5,561 nt of DNA. Source: Erysipelotrichaceae bacterium. GTDB taxonomy: Bacteria > Bacillota_I > Bacilli_A > Erysipelotrichales > Erysipelotrichaceae. The position numbers and the translations under genes are program-made. The notes beneath the pieces are model-generated. The model ran no database searches. It was not told where the DNA came from and saw only the letters and a program-made list of their open reading frames with translations. This document shows, one piece after another, positions 1 to 5,561 of the stretch. The stretch is taken from the NCBI GenBank assembly GCA_017614055.1, contig JAGACP010000031.1, positions 1-5,561 on the forward strand, given 5' to 3'. The stretch's first letter is position 1, and each line of letters begins with the position of its first letter.

Positions 1-300
1 TATTCTCTGACCAAGACCATGGCTGCGGAATTCGCTCCTTTCAATATCAGGGTCAACGGTTTCATACCGGGAGTCATCGAGACGGGCATGACGAAAGAAG
101 TCGTGGCTCAGAGACACGATGCGATGGTCGCGCAGATAGCTTTACGAAGGCTGGGCAAGCCTGACGACGTCGCCAAGGCGGTAATGTTCCTGGCAAGCGA
201 ACAGGCATCTTACCTGACCGGTACTTTCATCGAAGTTACCGGAGGAAAACTGTGCGTACAGAATCCCGACTACGGATATGCAAAGTGGGGTGTCGAATGA
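1..300 (+). CDS. Short-chain dehydrogenase/reductase (SDR), C-terminal part, 5' truncated by the window edge
   Basis: Classical SDRs are NAD(P)-dependent oxidoreductases acting on hydroxyl or keto groups of sugars and other small molecules. The frame is open from base 1, so the visible part is 99 codons plus TGA at 298-300, not a protein starting at the internal ATG at 19. Its first five residues are YSLTK, the catalytic YxxxK motif. The chain continues with the usual SDR C-terminal landmarks: NGFIPGVIETGM, the R-LGKPDDVAKAVMFLAS helix region, and the terminal YLTGTFIEVTGGK. The Rossmann half with the TGxxxGxG cofactor motif and the catalytic Ser lies outside the window, so cofactor preference and substrate cannot be judged. 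The stop overlaps the next gene's ATG (ATGA, 297-300), suggesting translational coupling. In this sugar operon, a polyol, ketose or uronate substrate is plausible, as in KduD-like SDRs, but nothing visible fixes it. Confidence 0.93.
   Translation, partial: YSLTKTMAAEFAPFNIRVNGFIPGVIETGMTKEVVAQRHDAMVAQIALRRLGKPDDVAKAVMFLASEQASYLTGTFIEVTGGKLCVQNPDYGYAKWGVE
241..254 (+). promoter_or_regulatory. Shine-Dalgarno-like GGAGG followed by GTG: alternative start for the duplicated-domain gene
   Basis: GGAGG at 241-245 lies 6 nt before GTG 252-254, which is in frame with the 297 ATG and would add 15 residues. The ATG at 297 has only a weak GGGG (287-290, spacer 6 nt). The GGAGG also encodes the conserved Gly-Gly of the SDR's C-terminal VTGGK, so it may exist only for coding reasons. 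The extra 15 residues show no resemblance to the repeat unit. I therefore favour 297 but cannot exclude 252. Confidence 0.35.
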
Positions 301-1241
301 AGAACTATAAAATCGATATAGGGACCTTGCAGCAGATACAGCTGTTCGGGGACGTATATGCCGAAGCGATATCTTCGATCAGATCGGATAAGGCGGATAT
401 CGAAGTCGACAGAGCCGCCAAAGACAGCATCGGCAGACACTGGTACGGCTTCAGAGTGAAAGTGCAGGATAAAGATAACGGACAGAAGTTCTATCTGCAT
501 ACCGGTCTCATCTTCCTTCCTTCCACAAGGATCGGCCTGATGGTGGAAGTCGACGAGGCCAACAATCACGGGCCGTACAGACAGCTGTGCGAGAATCTGG
601 AGTCATGCGACGGGTTCGTGAGGGATCTGAAGGAAAGGCAGTATCTTAAATTGTTCCTTCCTGAAAGACAGCTGGAGGAACTGCTTGAGGCGGATCTTCC
701 GCGTCAGAAGGCCATCCTCTCGACATTCTTCAAAGAGTGCGTTGAAGCGATCATAGGCTGCGCAAAGGACAGACCGTTCCGTTTCGCGATGAAGGATCTT
801 GACGACATGTACGAAGCAGCGCTGCTTTACAGGGAGGTCCTTGACTATGACAGCGACATCACGAAAGTGGAAGTCAATGAAAAGGACAGGGACAACTTCG
901 GTCAGTATGCGTCAGGCTACCGTTACTGGCTTTCAGACAAAAAAGGAAAACACAGGATGTACGCCTACTTCGGAGTCATCTATTCTTTCAAGAAGGAACC
1001 TGCAGGGATCTTTGCGGAGATCGACGAGTTCTCCAATCCTGAAGAGTTCCAGAAGGTGTTCGAAAGCATCGAGGAAGGCAGGACATATTACATACATAAG
1101 GAGAAGGGTTTCCTGAAGCTGTTCATGAGACCTGAATATAAGGAAAAATGGGACAAGGCGTCTGCAGCGAAACAGAAGCAGATGCTGGAGACGTTCGTAA
1201 AGGAGTGCAGCGAAAACATGGTTAAGGCTGCAGTGAAATAG
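297..1241 (+). CDS. Unrecognised 314-aa protein made of two tandem copies of a ~155-residue domain
   Basis: I do not recognise the family. The protein is soluble-looking and highly charged, with no signal peptide or membrane segment, so it is probably cytosolic. Its two halves (about residues 7-156 and 163-312) align throughout with an offset of 151-157. Matched pairs are IEVD 36-39 with VEVN 191-194; YGFR 50-53 with SGYR 206-209; GLIF 70-73 with GVIY 226-229; EVDEANN 84-90 with EIDEFSN 241-247; YLKLF 116-120 with FLKLF 272-276; and QKAILSTFFKEC 137-148 with QKQMLETFVKEC 293-304. The pattern suggests an alpha/beta domain whose acidic E-[VI]-D-E-x-x-N and terminal KEC motifs are kept in both copies. 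I chose ATG 297 because it forms the ATGA overlap with the SDR stop and lies just before the repeat; GTG 252 is an alternative start giving 329 aa. The gene is 8 nt upstream of the GH4 glycosidase gene, implying a role in the same sugar pathway. An enzymatic, binding or regulatory function cannot be told apart from sequence alone. Confidence 0.88.
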   Translation: MKNYKIDIGTLQQIQLFGDVYAEAISSIRSDKADIEVDRAAKDSIGRHWYGFRVKVQDKDNGQKFYLHTGLIFLPSTRIGLMVEVDEANNHGPYRQLCENLESCDGFVRDLKERQYLKLFLPERQLEELLEADLPRQKAILSTFFKECVEAIIGCAKDRPFRFAMKDLDDMYEAALLYREVLDYDSDITKVEVNEKDRDNFGQYASGYRYWLSDKKGKHRMYAYFGVIYSFKKEPAGIFAEIDEFSNPEEFQKVFESIEEGRTYYIHKEKGFLKLFMRPEYKEKWDKASAAKQKQMLETFVKECSENMVKAAVK

Positions 1242-1249
1242 GAGGAGCT

Positions 1250-2620
1250 ATGGAAAGAAAGAAAATCGTGCTTATCGGTGCAGGAAGCGCCGTATTCACC
1301 AAAGGTCTGATCGCAGACTTCATCAAGGCCGGTTTCGGCAGCTGGGAGATCGCCCTGTGCGACATCAATCCCGAGATACTCAAGGAAGTCGAGAAGCTCG
1401 CGAAGAAGATGGTCGAACAGAAGAAAGTCGACATCATCATCAGTTCTTCTACCGACAGGACTGAACTGCTTCCCGGTGCAGACTATGTCGTGACGACGAT
1501 TGCGGTAGGCGGAAGAAGAGCCTGGGAACAGGATGTCCTTATCCCGAGAAAATACGGCATCTATCAGCCTGTAGGAGATTCGATCATGCCGGGCGGCATT
1601 TCCAGGGCTCAGCGCATGATCCCGGTCATGATGGAGATAGCCAGGGATGTCGAGAAGTACTGTCCTGATGCATATTTCTTCAATTACTCGAATCCGATGA
1701 CGGCGATCACCACGGCTGTACGCAGATATACGAATGTCAAGATGATCGGTCTGTGCCATGGCGTGATATACGGAGAAAGATATCTTGCCAGAATGCTGCA
1801 GGTCGATCCAGCGGACATCACGACGATCGGAGTAGGTCTCAACCACCTGACGTTCTTCTATGACATCCGCGTCAAGGGCGAAGATGCCAGACCGAGACTC
1901 CTTGAAATAGTCAGACAGCAGAGAGAGGACGCCGAGAAGAACGGGCACGTATACAATTTCTTCAATTCGCAGCTTGATGACACTGAAATACCTCATTTCA
2001 TGGACAATCCTCTGTCCTGGGAACTTTACGAAAGACTGGGCGGTCTGCCGGCGGTTGTCGACAGGCATGCCTCAGAGTTCTTCCCTGAGAGATACCCTCA
2101 CGGACAGTTCTATACGAGGACTCTGGGTATAGATGCCTTCCCGATCGAGGAAGTCATCGCCAGAGGCGAGAAGACTTATCACGACATGCTTTCGCAGGGC
2201 GATGAAGTCGTCGTCGATGAAAAACTCTTTGAGCGTTCTGTAGGCGAACATGAACAGCTGGTGGAGATGATTCATTCTCTGATCTATGACGAGAGAAAAC
2301 TCTTCTCTGTCAACATACCTAACGAAGGTGCCGTTCCGGGTCTTCCGAACGATGCGATCCTTGAACTTCCGGGTGTAGCCACCGCCACCGGTTTCCGTCC
2401 GCTGACGGTCAGCGACTTCCCATTGCCGCTCAAGGCGATAATCGAAAAGAGACTGGCACCGGTTGAACTGACCGTAGAGGCTGCAGTTACAGGCAACAGG
2501 ACATACTGGGAAGAGGCGATGATGCTTGACGGAGCCGTGACGGATCTCGACACTGCTGCGAAGCTTGTCGATGATTTCCTGGAGGAATTCGGCGAGTATC
2601 TGCCGCAGTACAGGAAATAG
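1250..2620 (+). CDS. Family GH4 glycosidase with CHGV motif, probable alpha-glucuronidase type
   Basis: GH4 enzymes cleave glycosides in the cytoplasm by an NAD+- and Mn2+-dependent oxidation at C3, elimination and re-addition of water. The 456-aa length is normal for the family and the protein looks complete. The Rossmann start IVLIGAGSAVF (residues 6-16) and the acidic D38 of CDIN form the NAD site. GGRRAWEQDVLIPRKYGIYQ (87-106), GDSIMPGGISRA (109-120) and NYSNPM (145-150) are GH4 landmarks. The metal ligands are Cys169 in CHGV (169-172) and His199 in GVGLNHL (194-200). DRHASEF (271-277) and VNIPNEGAVPGLPND (354-368) complete the active-site region. In this family the residues after the metal Cys track specificity: CHGx is associated with alpha-glucuronidases, CHSV with alpha-glucosidases/galactosidases, CHEV with alpha-galacturonidases, and CN[VI]P or CDMP with 6-phosphoglycosidases. 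A neutral or uronic alpha-glycoside is therefore more likely than a 6-phosphoglycoside. The start is supported by AGGAGG at 1240-1245, which overlaps the previous stop codon. GH4 membership is nearly certain; the substrate is an inference. Confidence 0.95.
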   Translation: MERKKIVLIGAGSAVFTKGLIADFIKAGFGSWEIALCDINPEILKEVEKLAKKMVEQKKVDIIISSSTDRTELLPGADYVVTTIAVGGRRAWEQDVLIPRKYGIYQPVGDSIMPGGISRAQRMIPVMMEIARDVEKYCPDAYFFNYSNPMTAITTAVRRYTNVKMIGLCHGVIYGERYLARMLQVDPADITTIGVGLNHLTFFYDIRVKGEDARPRLLEIVRQQREDAEKNGHVYNFFNSQLDDTEIPHFMDNPLSWELYERLGGLPAVVDRHASEFFPERYPHGQFYTRTLGIDAFPIEEVIARGEKTYHDMLSQGDEVVVDEKLFERSVGEHEQLVEMIHSLIYDERKLFSVNIPNEGAVPGLPNDAILELPGVATATGFRPLTVSDFPLPLKAIIEKRLAPVELTVEAAVTGNRTYWEEAMMLDGAVTDLDTAAKLVDDFLEEFGEYLPQYRK

Positions 2621-2628
2621 GAGGGGAT

Positions 2629-3606
2629 ATGGCTCATAAAGTATTGGTTGTATCATTCTCGTTTGAACAGGAGCCGGAAGCGCTGCAGGTACTGAAGGAT
2701 GCGGGATTCGAAACATATGTATGGAAAGAAAGCGACCGCAAAGGTGCTACGGAAAAGGATCTTATAGATCTGTGGAACAACATGGAAGAAAAACCGGACG
2801 GTATCCTGATCGGTGCCGATCTGCCAATCAATCGTACGGTGATCGAAGGCTGTAAAGGACTAAAGGCCGTTTCTTTGAACTGTGCTGGATATGATCATCT
2901 TGACCGTCCCGCGCTTGATGAGGCCGGGATCCGCTACTGCAACGTGCCGCGTCAGAATTTCTCGGCTGTTGCCGATCTGGCATGGGGTCTTCTGATCGCC
3001 GTCATGAGAAAGATACCGTTTGCGGAAAGGAATCTCCGTGCCGGGAAATGGGTGAACGGCGTTGCCAGGGGCATTGCCGTTTCTTCCAAGACGCTGGGTA
3101 TCATCGGTTTCGGTGCGATAGGAAAAGCGGTCGCCAGAAGAGCGTTAGGATTTGACATGGAAGTGCTGGCCTACGACATCTATCATGCGCCTGGTGCGGA
3201 AGAAGAATATCACATGACTTATGTGGAGAAAGACGAGCTGCTGGAGCGTTCCGACGTGGTCGTCCTGTGCTGCAATGCGGATGAAAGCACATATCATATG
3301 ATCAATCGTGAGACTCTGAAGAAAATGAAGAATACCGCATTCCTGGTCAATCCGGCCAGAGGGGCGCTCGTAGATGTCGATGCGCTGGTGGAAGCACTGG
3401 ATAATGGTGAGATAGCGGGTGCCGCTCTTGACGCCTATGAGGAGGAACCGCTGCTGGAGAGTCCGCTGTTTGCCAGGGACGATCTGGTCCTGACTCCGCA
3501 TATCGGCGGACTGGCTGACAGGGAGATCCACAATGTCGCCATGCAGAGCGCATATCACATGGTCGAACTGTTGAACGATCCCGACAGTGAACTGGGGATC
3601 AGGTAA
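2629..3606 (+). CDS. D-isomer-specific 2-hydroxyacid dehydrogenase (phosphoglycerate/glyoxylate/2-ketoaldonate reductase-like)
   Basis: This family interconverts D-2-hydroxyacids and 2-keto acids with NAD(P)H. The 325-aa length is standard for the two-domain form without the C-terminal ACT domain of some serine-pathway enzymes. The inserted nucleotide-binding domain carries GIIGFGAIGKAVARRA (residues 157-172; GxGxxG at 160-165), and D183 in the following AYD suggests an NAD(H) preference. The catalytic triad is intact: Arg244 in NPARGALVD, Glu273 in the DAYEEEP segment (268-274) and His291 in TPHIGG. NCAGYDHLD (84-92) in the substrate-binding domain matches the usual NxGxGxDNID loop, with two unusual changes (Cys85 and His90). 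The start follows AGGAGGGG at 2619-2626, which overlaps the GH4 stop. The substrate is unknown; next to a possible uronidase, a sugar-derived 2-keto acid is a reasonable guess. Arginine codons are less biased than in the GH4 gene (8 of 17 are CGN here, 5 of 28 there, counted by hand). Confidence 0.94.
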   Translation: MAHKVLVVSFSFEQEPEALQVLKDAGFETYVWKESDRKGATEKDLIDLWNNMEEKPDGILIGADLPINRTVIEGCKGLKAVSLNCAGYDHLDRPALDEAGIRYCNVPRQNFSAVADLAWGLLIAVMRKIPFAERNLRAGKWVNGVARGIAVSSKTLGIIGFGAIGKAVARRALGFDMEVLAYDIYHAPGAEEEYHMTYVEKDELLERSDVVVLCCNADESTYHMINRETLKKMKNTAFLVNPARGALVDVDALVEALDNGEIAGAALDAYEEEPLLESPLFARDDLVLTPHIGGLADREIHNVAMQSAYHMVELLNDPDSELGIR

Positions 3607-3633
3607 TACATTGATAACGAGGAGAATAAAGAA

Positions 3634-4791
3634 ATGTTGCTGAATCATAACGAACAATATTGGGAAGATAAAAACGCGATCATAACAGCTTCGGAGATCA
3701 ACCAGCAGCCCCGTCTGTGGAGGGTCCTGGCTGATGAACTGACGGAAAGAAAAGAAGAGATAGTAGCTTTCATGGAGAAGATGGAAACCGTAGAAGGTCT
3801 CAGAACGGCCTTTACCGGCGCAGGTTCATCGGCTTTCATCGGTGAAGCCATCCAGAAGATACTCGGAAGGGAACTCGGATATCATTCGGAGACCATTCAT
3901 TCTACCGATGTCATCTCTTATCCCGAGGGGGAACTCTTCGATGTTCCGACCCTGCTGATATCCTACGCCCGTTCGGGAGAAAGCCCGGAGAGCGTTGCAG
4001 CGGTAAAGAAGGCTCAGGAGTATGTGAAAGAACTTTATAATCTCGTCTTCGTATGCAAGGAAGGCAGTTCACTCTATGATTACGGCAGTTCTCTGGATGA
4101 TTCTCTGGTGCTGCTGATGCCGGAAGGCAGTTCCGACAGAGGTTTCGCGATGACTTCAAGCGTATCGTGCATGATGCTGGCGACATACGTCGTGTTCGGA
4201 TACAGGGAATTTGACGAGAGATGCGCTTTCCTCAGGGATCTTGCCGATTCCGTTGAAGCGCAGATGGATGGATTCGATGAGCTTGCGGCAAAAGCGGCAT
4301 CCTGGGACTATGACAGGTGCATCTTCCTCGGTCTGGGAGGCCTCAAGGGGCTGGCTCATGAAGCAAGCATCAAGACGATGGAACTCACCAATGGCGCAGT
4401 CATGACCAATTATGAGGGATCTACCGGATTCCGTCACGGTCCGAAGACTGTAATAAAGGAAAAGACGCTGACGGTTCATCTCATAAGCGAAGATCCTTTT
4501 ACGAAGCAGTATGATCTCGATCTTCTCAATGAGGTCAATCAGGAAAGAAAGGGAAACAAGACGCTCGTACTGACTGAAAAGAAAAATGCCGAAGCGGTAA
4601 ACGGGTCAAATGATGTTATACTTTATTCAGGCATCGAAGGCAGCTACAGCGAGATGAGCAGCTATATCAACTGTCTGATCATCCTGCAGCTTCTTTCTCT
4701 GGAGAAGTCCGTCAGTCTGGGGTGCCGTACAGACAGCCCGAGTGTCGGAGGTGAAGTGAACAGAGTGGTCAAAGGAGTTGTTATCCATTGA
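3634..4791 (+). CDS. agaS: AgaS-type amino-sugar-phosphate deaminase/isomerase (two SIS domains)
   Basis: AgaS of enterobacteria converts D-galactosamine 6-phosphate to D-tagatose 6-phosphate and ammonia, the step that commits GalNAc/GalN to glycolysis. At 385 aa this protein matches the family length. It carries the AgaS landmarks in order: EINQQPRLW (21-29), TGAGSSAFIGE (61-71) at the first SIS phosphate site, YARSGESPES (111-120), DRGFAMTSS (168-176), HEASIKTMELTNG (242-254) in the second SIS domain, FRHGPK (266-271) and a terminal VNRVVKGVVIH (375-385). The QQPRLW, GFAMTSS and FRHGPK combination distinguishes it from GlmS, which also has an N-terminal glutaminase domain, and from single-SIS regulators. 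AGGAG at 3620-3624 lies 9 nt before the ATG, and the gap from the preceding gene is 27 nt. The BadF-type kinase gene downstream could supply the phosphorylated amino sugar. Stereospecificity (galacto, gluco or another amino sugar) is not certain from motifs alone. Confidence 0.92.
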   Translation: MLLNHNEQYWEDKNAIITASEINQQPRLWRVLADELTERKEEIVAFMEKMETVEGLRTAFTGAGSSAFIGEAIQKILGRELGYHSETIHSTDVISYPEGELFDVPTLLISYARSGESPESVAAVKKAQEYVKELYNLVFVCKEGSSLYDYGSSLDDSLVLLMPEGSSDRGFAMTSSVSCMMLATYVVFGYREFDERCAFLRDLADSVEAQMDGFDELAAKAASWDYDRCIFLGLGGLKGLAHEASIKTMELTNGAVMTNYEGSTGFRHGPKTVIKEKTLTVHLISEDPFTKQYDLDLLNEVNQERKGNKTLVLTEKKNAEAVNGSNDVILYSGIEGSYSEMSSYINCLIILQLLSLEKSVSLGCRTDSPSVGGEVNRVVKGVVIH

Positions 4792-4814
4792 TCTGATCTG
4801 CAAGCATATATATT
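4792..4814 (+). promoter_or_regulatory. 23-nt leader of the regulator gene lacking a Shine-Dalgarno sequence
   Basis: This gap reads as a GATCT tandem (GATCTGATCTG at 4790-4800 begins in the agaS stop codon) followed by an A/T alternation, with no G-rich element near the ATG. The genes on both sides have clear AGGAG-type sites. The wHTH domain needs residues 3 onward, no in-frame start lies downstream early enough, and upstream the frame is closed by TGA at 4794-4796. ATG 4815 is therefore the only sensible start, with probably weak initiation or coupling to agaS termination. Confidence 0.5.
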
Positions 4815-5513
4815 ATGTCGCCGCTATATAAGAAACTGGAAAAGGAAATAAGAAGAAAGATCGATTCCAACGAATGGAAGCAGGGAACGAAGATCCCTTC
4901 CGAGCTGGAGTTTTCGGAGATGTATGGTCTGTCCCGTGCGACCGTAAGGAAGTCGATCGATTCCCTCGTTCTTGCAGGCTACCTTCAGAGAGTCAAGGGA
5001 AAAGGCACCTTCGTCAGGAAAAACAAGATCGAACAGAAAATGTCCAAGTTCTATTCGTTCTCTGAGGAGTTCGAAAAGAAGGGCATGAAAGAAAGCGCAA
5101 AGTTGCACACTTTTCATGTGATCCCCGCAAATGCCGAAGTCGCCGAAAACCTTTCGATCGCTGAAGGAGACAAGGTCTATGAGGTCCTGCGAACAAGACT
5201 TGTCGACGACATGGTATATGCCATCGAGGATTCGTTCATTCCTGTTTCTTATGCGGAAGGCATTACCGGAGAAATGATAATGAACAACGGACTGTACCAT
5301 ACGATGGGACTGTTTCACATAGCTCCCGATACGGCGGTAGAGAAACTGACGGCGGTGGTTCCGAACGAAAAGATAGTCAGTTATCTGGGAACGGATCCCG
5401 ACGAGGCATGCATGCATATCAGACGTACAGCTTTCAGTTCGGGGAAAGCTGTCGAATACTGCGACAGCTACACCAAGGGCGACATGTTCAGCTATACCGT
5501 TGAACTGAAATGA
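4815..5513 (+). CDS. GntR-family (HutC subfamily) transcriptional regulator with UTRA effector domain
   Basis: Such proteins are DNA-binding dimers, usually repressors of the sugar operon they sit in, released when a ligand, often a phosphorylated sugar, binds the UTRA domain. The 232-aa length is typical. The N-terminal winged helix-turn-helix spans about residues 1-68: PLYKKLEKEIRRKI (3-16), the GTKIPSELEFSEMYGLSRAT segment (24-43), the recognition helix around SRATVRKSIDSLVLAGYL (40-57) and the wing KGKGTFV (61-67). The UTRA domain runs from about 76 to 229, with the characteristic VYEVLRTRLVDDMVYAIEDS (121-140) and a terminal VEYCDSYTKGDMFSYTVEL (213-231). It lies 23 nt after agaS and 12 nt before the kinase gene, so it is embedded in the operon and its own level should follow operon expression. 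AgaS and the kinase on either side suggest an amino-sugar phosphate as ligand, by inference. GntR-type regulators do control GalNAc loci in some Firmicutes. Confidence 0.94.
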   Translation: MSPLYKKLEKEIRRKIDSNEWKQGTKIPSELEFSEMYGLSRATVRKSIDSLVLAGYLQRVKGKGTFVRKNKIEQKMSKFYSFSEEFEKKGMKESAKLHTFHVIPANAEVAENLSIAEGDKVYEVLRTRLVDDMVYAIEDSFIPVSYAEGITGEMIMNNGLYHTMGLFHIAPDTAVEKLTAVVPNEKIVSYLGTDPDEACMHIRRTAFSSGKAVEYCDSYTKGDMFSYTVELK

Positions 5514-5525
5514 TCGGAGGATTGT

Positions 5526-5561
5526 ATGACCTCTTATTTGGGAATTGACGGCGGGGGAACA
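5526..5561 (+). CDS. Start of a BadF/BadG/BcrA/BcrD-family sugar kinase (N-acetylglucosamine kinase-like), 3' truncated by the window edge
   Basis: Only 12 codons are visible, translating to MTSYLGIDGGGT. The hydrophobic strand followed by DGGGT is the phosphate-1 motif of the ASKHA superfamily. The form xLGIDGGGT is typical of the BadF/BadG/BcrA/BcrD group, which includes bacterial and animal N-acetylglucosamine kinases, glucosamine kinases and also 2-hydroxyacyl-CoA dehydratase activators. CGGAGGA (5515-5521) precedes the ATG at good spacing, and the gene begins 12 nt after the regulator's stop. The sugar-operon context favours a kinase for an amino sugar or N-acetyl amino sugar, feeding AgaS. 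With so little sequence, a ROK-type or other ASKHA kinase cannot be formally excluded. Confidence 0.78.
   Translation, partial: MTSYLGIDGGGT

Noticed and set aside
19..300. The SDR fragment as a complete 93-aa small protein starting at ATG 19
   Set aside because: The frame is open to base 1 and begins with the YxxxK catalytic motif of a classical SDR, so the ATG is internal and the gene is cut by the window edge.
1088..2068. A 326-codon open frame on the minus strand opposite the end of the duplicated-domain gene and the first half of the GH4 gene
   Set aside because: The plus strand encodes clear protein families across the same bases, and the minus-strand translation has no recognisable motif or domain pattern. 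It is an antisense shadow.
2072..2716. A 214-codon minus-strand frame spanning the GH4/dehydrogenase junction
   Set aside because: It crosses two well-supported genes on the other strand and shows no coherent domain.
4790..4800. Tandem GATCT repeat at the end of agaS
   Set aside because: It has only two copies and no dyad symmetry beyond GATC itself, and does not resemble a HutC-type operator. There is no support for a binding site.
4788..4816. Promoter-like pair TTGATC (4788-4793) and TATTAT (4811-4816) with a 17-nt spacer before the GntR gene
   Set aside because: The -10 element would overlap the start codon, so transcripts would begin inside the coding region past the only plausible ATG. 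It is more likely a chance A/T-rich match.
4824..5417. A 197-codon minus-strand open frame opposite the GntR gene
   Set aside because: It lies entirely inside a well-supported GntR/UTRA gene, has no family resemblance and fits a chance antisense frame.

Overview
The window is a fragment of one co-directional bacterial operon: seven genes on the + strand, the first and last cut by the window edges. Gaps between genes are 8 to 27 nt, with one 4-nt ATGA overlap. I see no terminator hairpin and no convincing promoter, so the transcription start probably lies upstream of base 1. Base composition is close to half G+C by eye, arginine is mostly AGA/AGG, and most genes have a strong AGGAG-type Shine-Dalgarno sequence. 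Together with the gene content this suggests an anaerobic, possibly gut-associated Bacillota (Firmicutes). That assignment is an inference; no phylogenetic marker is present.

Layout: (1) 1-300, C-terminal part of a short-chain dehydrogenase/reductase (SDR), starting exactly at the catalytic YxxxK motif. (2) 297-1241, a 314-aa protein I do not recognise, built from two tandem copies of a domain of about 155 residues. (3) 1250-2620, a family GH4 NAD+/metal-dependent glycosidase with the metal-site motif CHGV, the CHGx form associated with alpha-glucuronidases. (4) 2629-3606, a D-isomer-specific 2-hydroxyacid dehydrogenase with an intact Arg/Glu/His triad. (5) 3634-4791, an AgaS-type sugar-phosphate deaminase/isomerase with two SIS domains. 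(6) 4815-5513, a GntR/HutC regulator with a UTRA effector domain. (7) 5526-5561, the first 12 codons of a BadF/BadG/BcrA/BcrD (N-acetylglucosamine kinase-like) sugar kinase.

Working model (inference): this is an intracellular catabolic locus for a glycoside that contains a uronic acid and an amino sugar. GH4 would cleave the imported glycoside. The BadF-type kinase would phosphorylate the released amino sugar or N-acetyl amino sugar. AgaS would deaminate and isomerise the amino-sugar 6-phosphate (galactosamine-6-P to tagatose-6-P in the characterised family). The SDR and the 2-hydroxyacid dehydrogenase could process the uronate or another oxidised sugar acid. The GntR/UTRA protein would sense a phosphorylated sugar and repress the operon. 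The duplicated-domain protein sits directly before GH4 and has no assigned role; it is the most likely novel component. No transporter, deacetylase or aldolase is visible in the window, so the pathway is incomplete as seen.
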